Positions 26,004 to 26,270 of a DNA stretch of 26,270 nucleotides are shown piece after piece (the first letter of the stretch is position 1; each line of letters opens with the position of its first letter). Source of the DNA: Parachlorella kessleri (taxonomy: Eukaryota > Chlorophyta > Trebouxiophyceae > Chlorellales > Chlorellaceae); the NCBI GenBank assembly GCA_001598975.1, contig BBXU01001695.1, positions 1 to 26,270 on the forward strand, read 5' to 3'. The notes beneath the pieces were generated by a model, which was not told where the DNA came from, ran no database searches, and saw only the letters and a program-made list of their open reading frames with translations. The translations under genes were made by a program, and so were the position numbers.

Positions 26004-26270
26004 CTGCAAGGGGACACAGCAGAGCCGCGCATGCGTGTGGGAACAGGCGCACTTTGATTATTACCTAGGAAGAGCAACAACGGCGTATAGAAGATTCGCC
26101 CCATCCCTTGCTTTAAACCTGCAAAGGCCTGATCACCCTGGGGAGGGTAGAAGAAACCCCCGGCCGACTGGTCCACGCAATGTGCAGCTTGTCTGGAACT
26201 TACTTCATGGTTCTGACAGGGTTTCCAACAGCGGCCACCATCGTCATCCACATACAACCCCCCTGCGTTA
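26004..26270 (-). other. Upstream intron and possible further exon of the FKBP-TPR gene
   Basis: A segment 26204-26262 is bounded by CGCAG and GTAAGT on the minus strand and reads GLYVDDDGGRCWKPCQNHE, ending in phase 0, which would fit the next exon at 26003. I cannot match it to PAS1 proteins. A second segment, 26048-26102, is flanked by TTTGCAG and GTAATA, but its phases do not fit the downstream exon. Both are candidates only. Confidence 0.25.

Overview
The window looks like nuclear DNA of a green alga, probably a core chlorophyte of the Chlorella/Coccomyxa (Trebouxiophyceae) kind. The reasons are moderately GC-rich sequence, genes cut into many short GT-AG exons (up to 16 per gene), a plant-type calcium-dependent protein kinase, a thylakoid-lumen type DUF1499 protein, and a plant PASTICCINO1-like FKBP. 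The lineage is inferred from gene content and architecture, not from a search. I rebuilt the gene models by following protein-family conservation across splice sites. In the NAGLU, DUF1499, CDPK and FKBP models all exon phases add up, which is strong internal evidence.

Layout from left to right. (1) Positions 31-4451, minus strand: the N-terminal 527 residues of an alpha-N-acetylglucosaminidase (NAGLU, GH89) in nine exons; the 3' part lies beyond the left edge. (2) 4452-5087: a divergent intergenic region that must hold the promoters of genes 1 and 3. (3) 5088-8419, plus strand: a bZIP transcription factor with acidic and Ser/Pro/Leu-rich flanks. (4) 8420-9527: convergent intergenic DNA with a 52-bp tandem duplication. 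(5) 9528-12549, minus strand: an unrecognised 898-residue low-complexity protein in three exons. (6) 12968-14397, minus strand: a complete 211-residue DUF1499 protein with a twin-arginine lumen signal. (7) 15335-20575, minus strand: a complete 524-residue CDPK in 16 exons with an N-terminal MGC acylation motif and four canonical EF-hands. (8) 21226-26003 and probably beyond the right edge, minus strand: a PAS1-like multi-FKBP plus TPR protein, 448 C-terminal residues in 11 exons.

The genes are ordinary single-copy-looking eukaryotic loci with unrelated roles: lysosomal/vacuolar glycan breakdown, transcription, plastid lumen, calcium signalling, protein folding. I see no operon-like cluster, mobile element, virus, CRISPR array or convincing RNA gene. 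The points of most interest are a decayed partial copy of a NAGLU exon lying in its own intron, a frame-breaking candidate micro-exon in the bZIP gene, the unrecognised disordered protein, and FKBP-like domains that seem to have lost key active-site residues.
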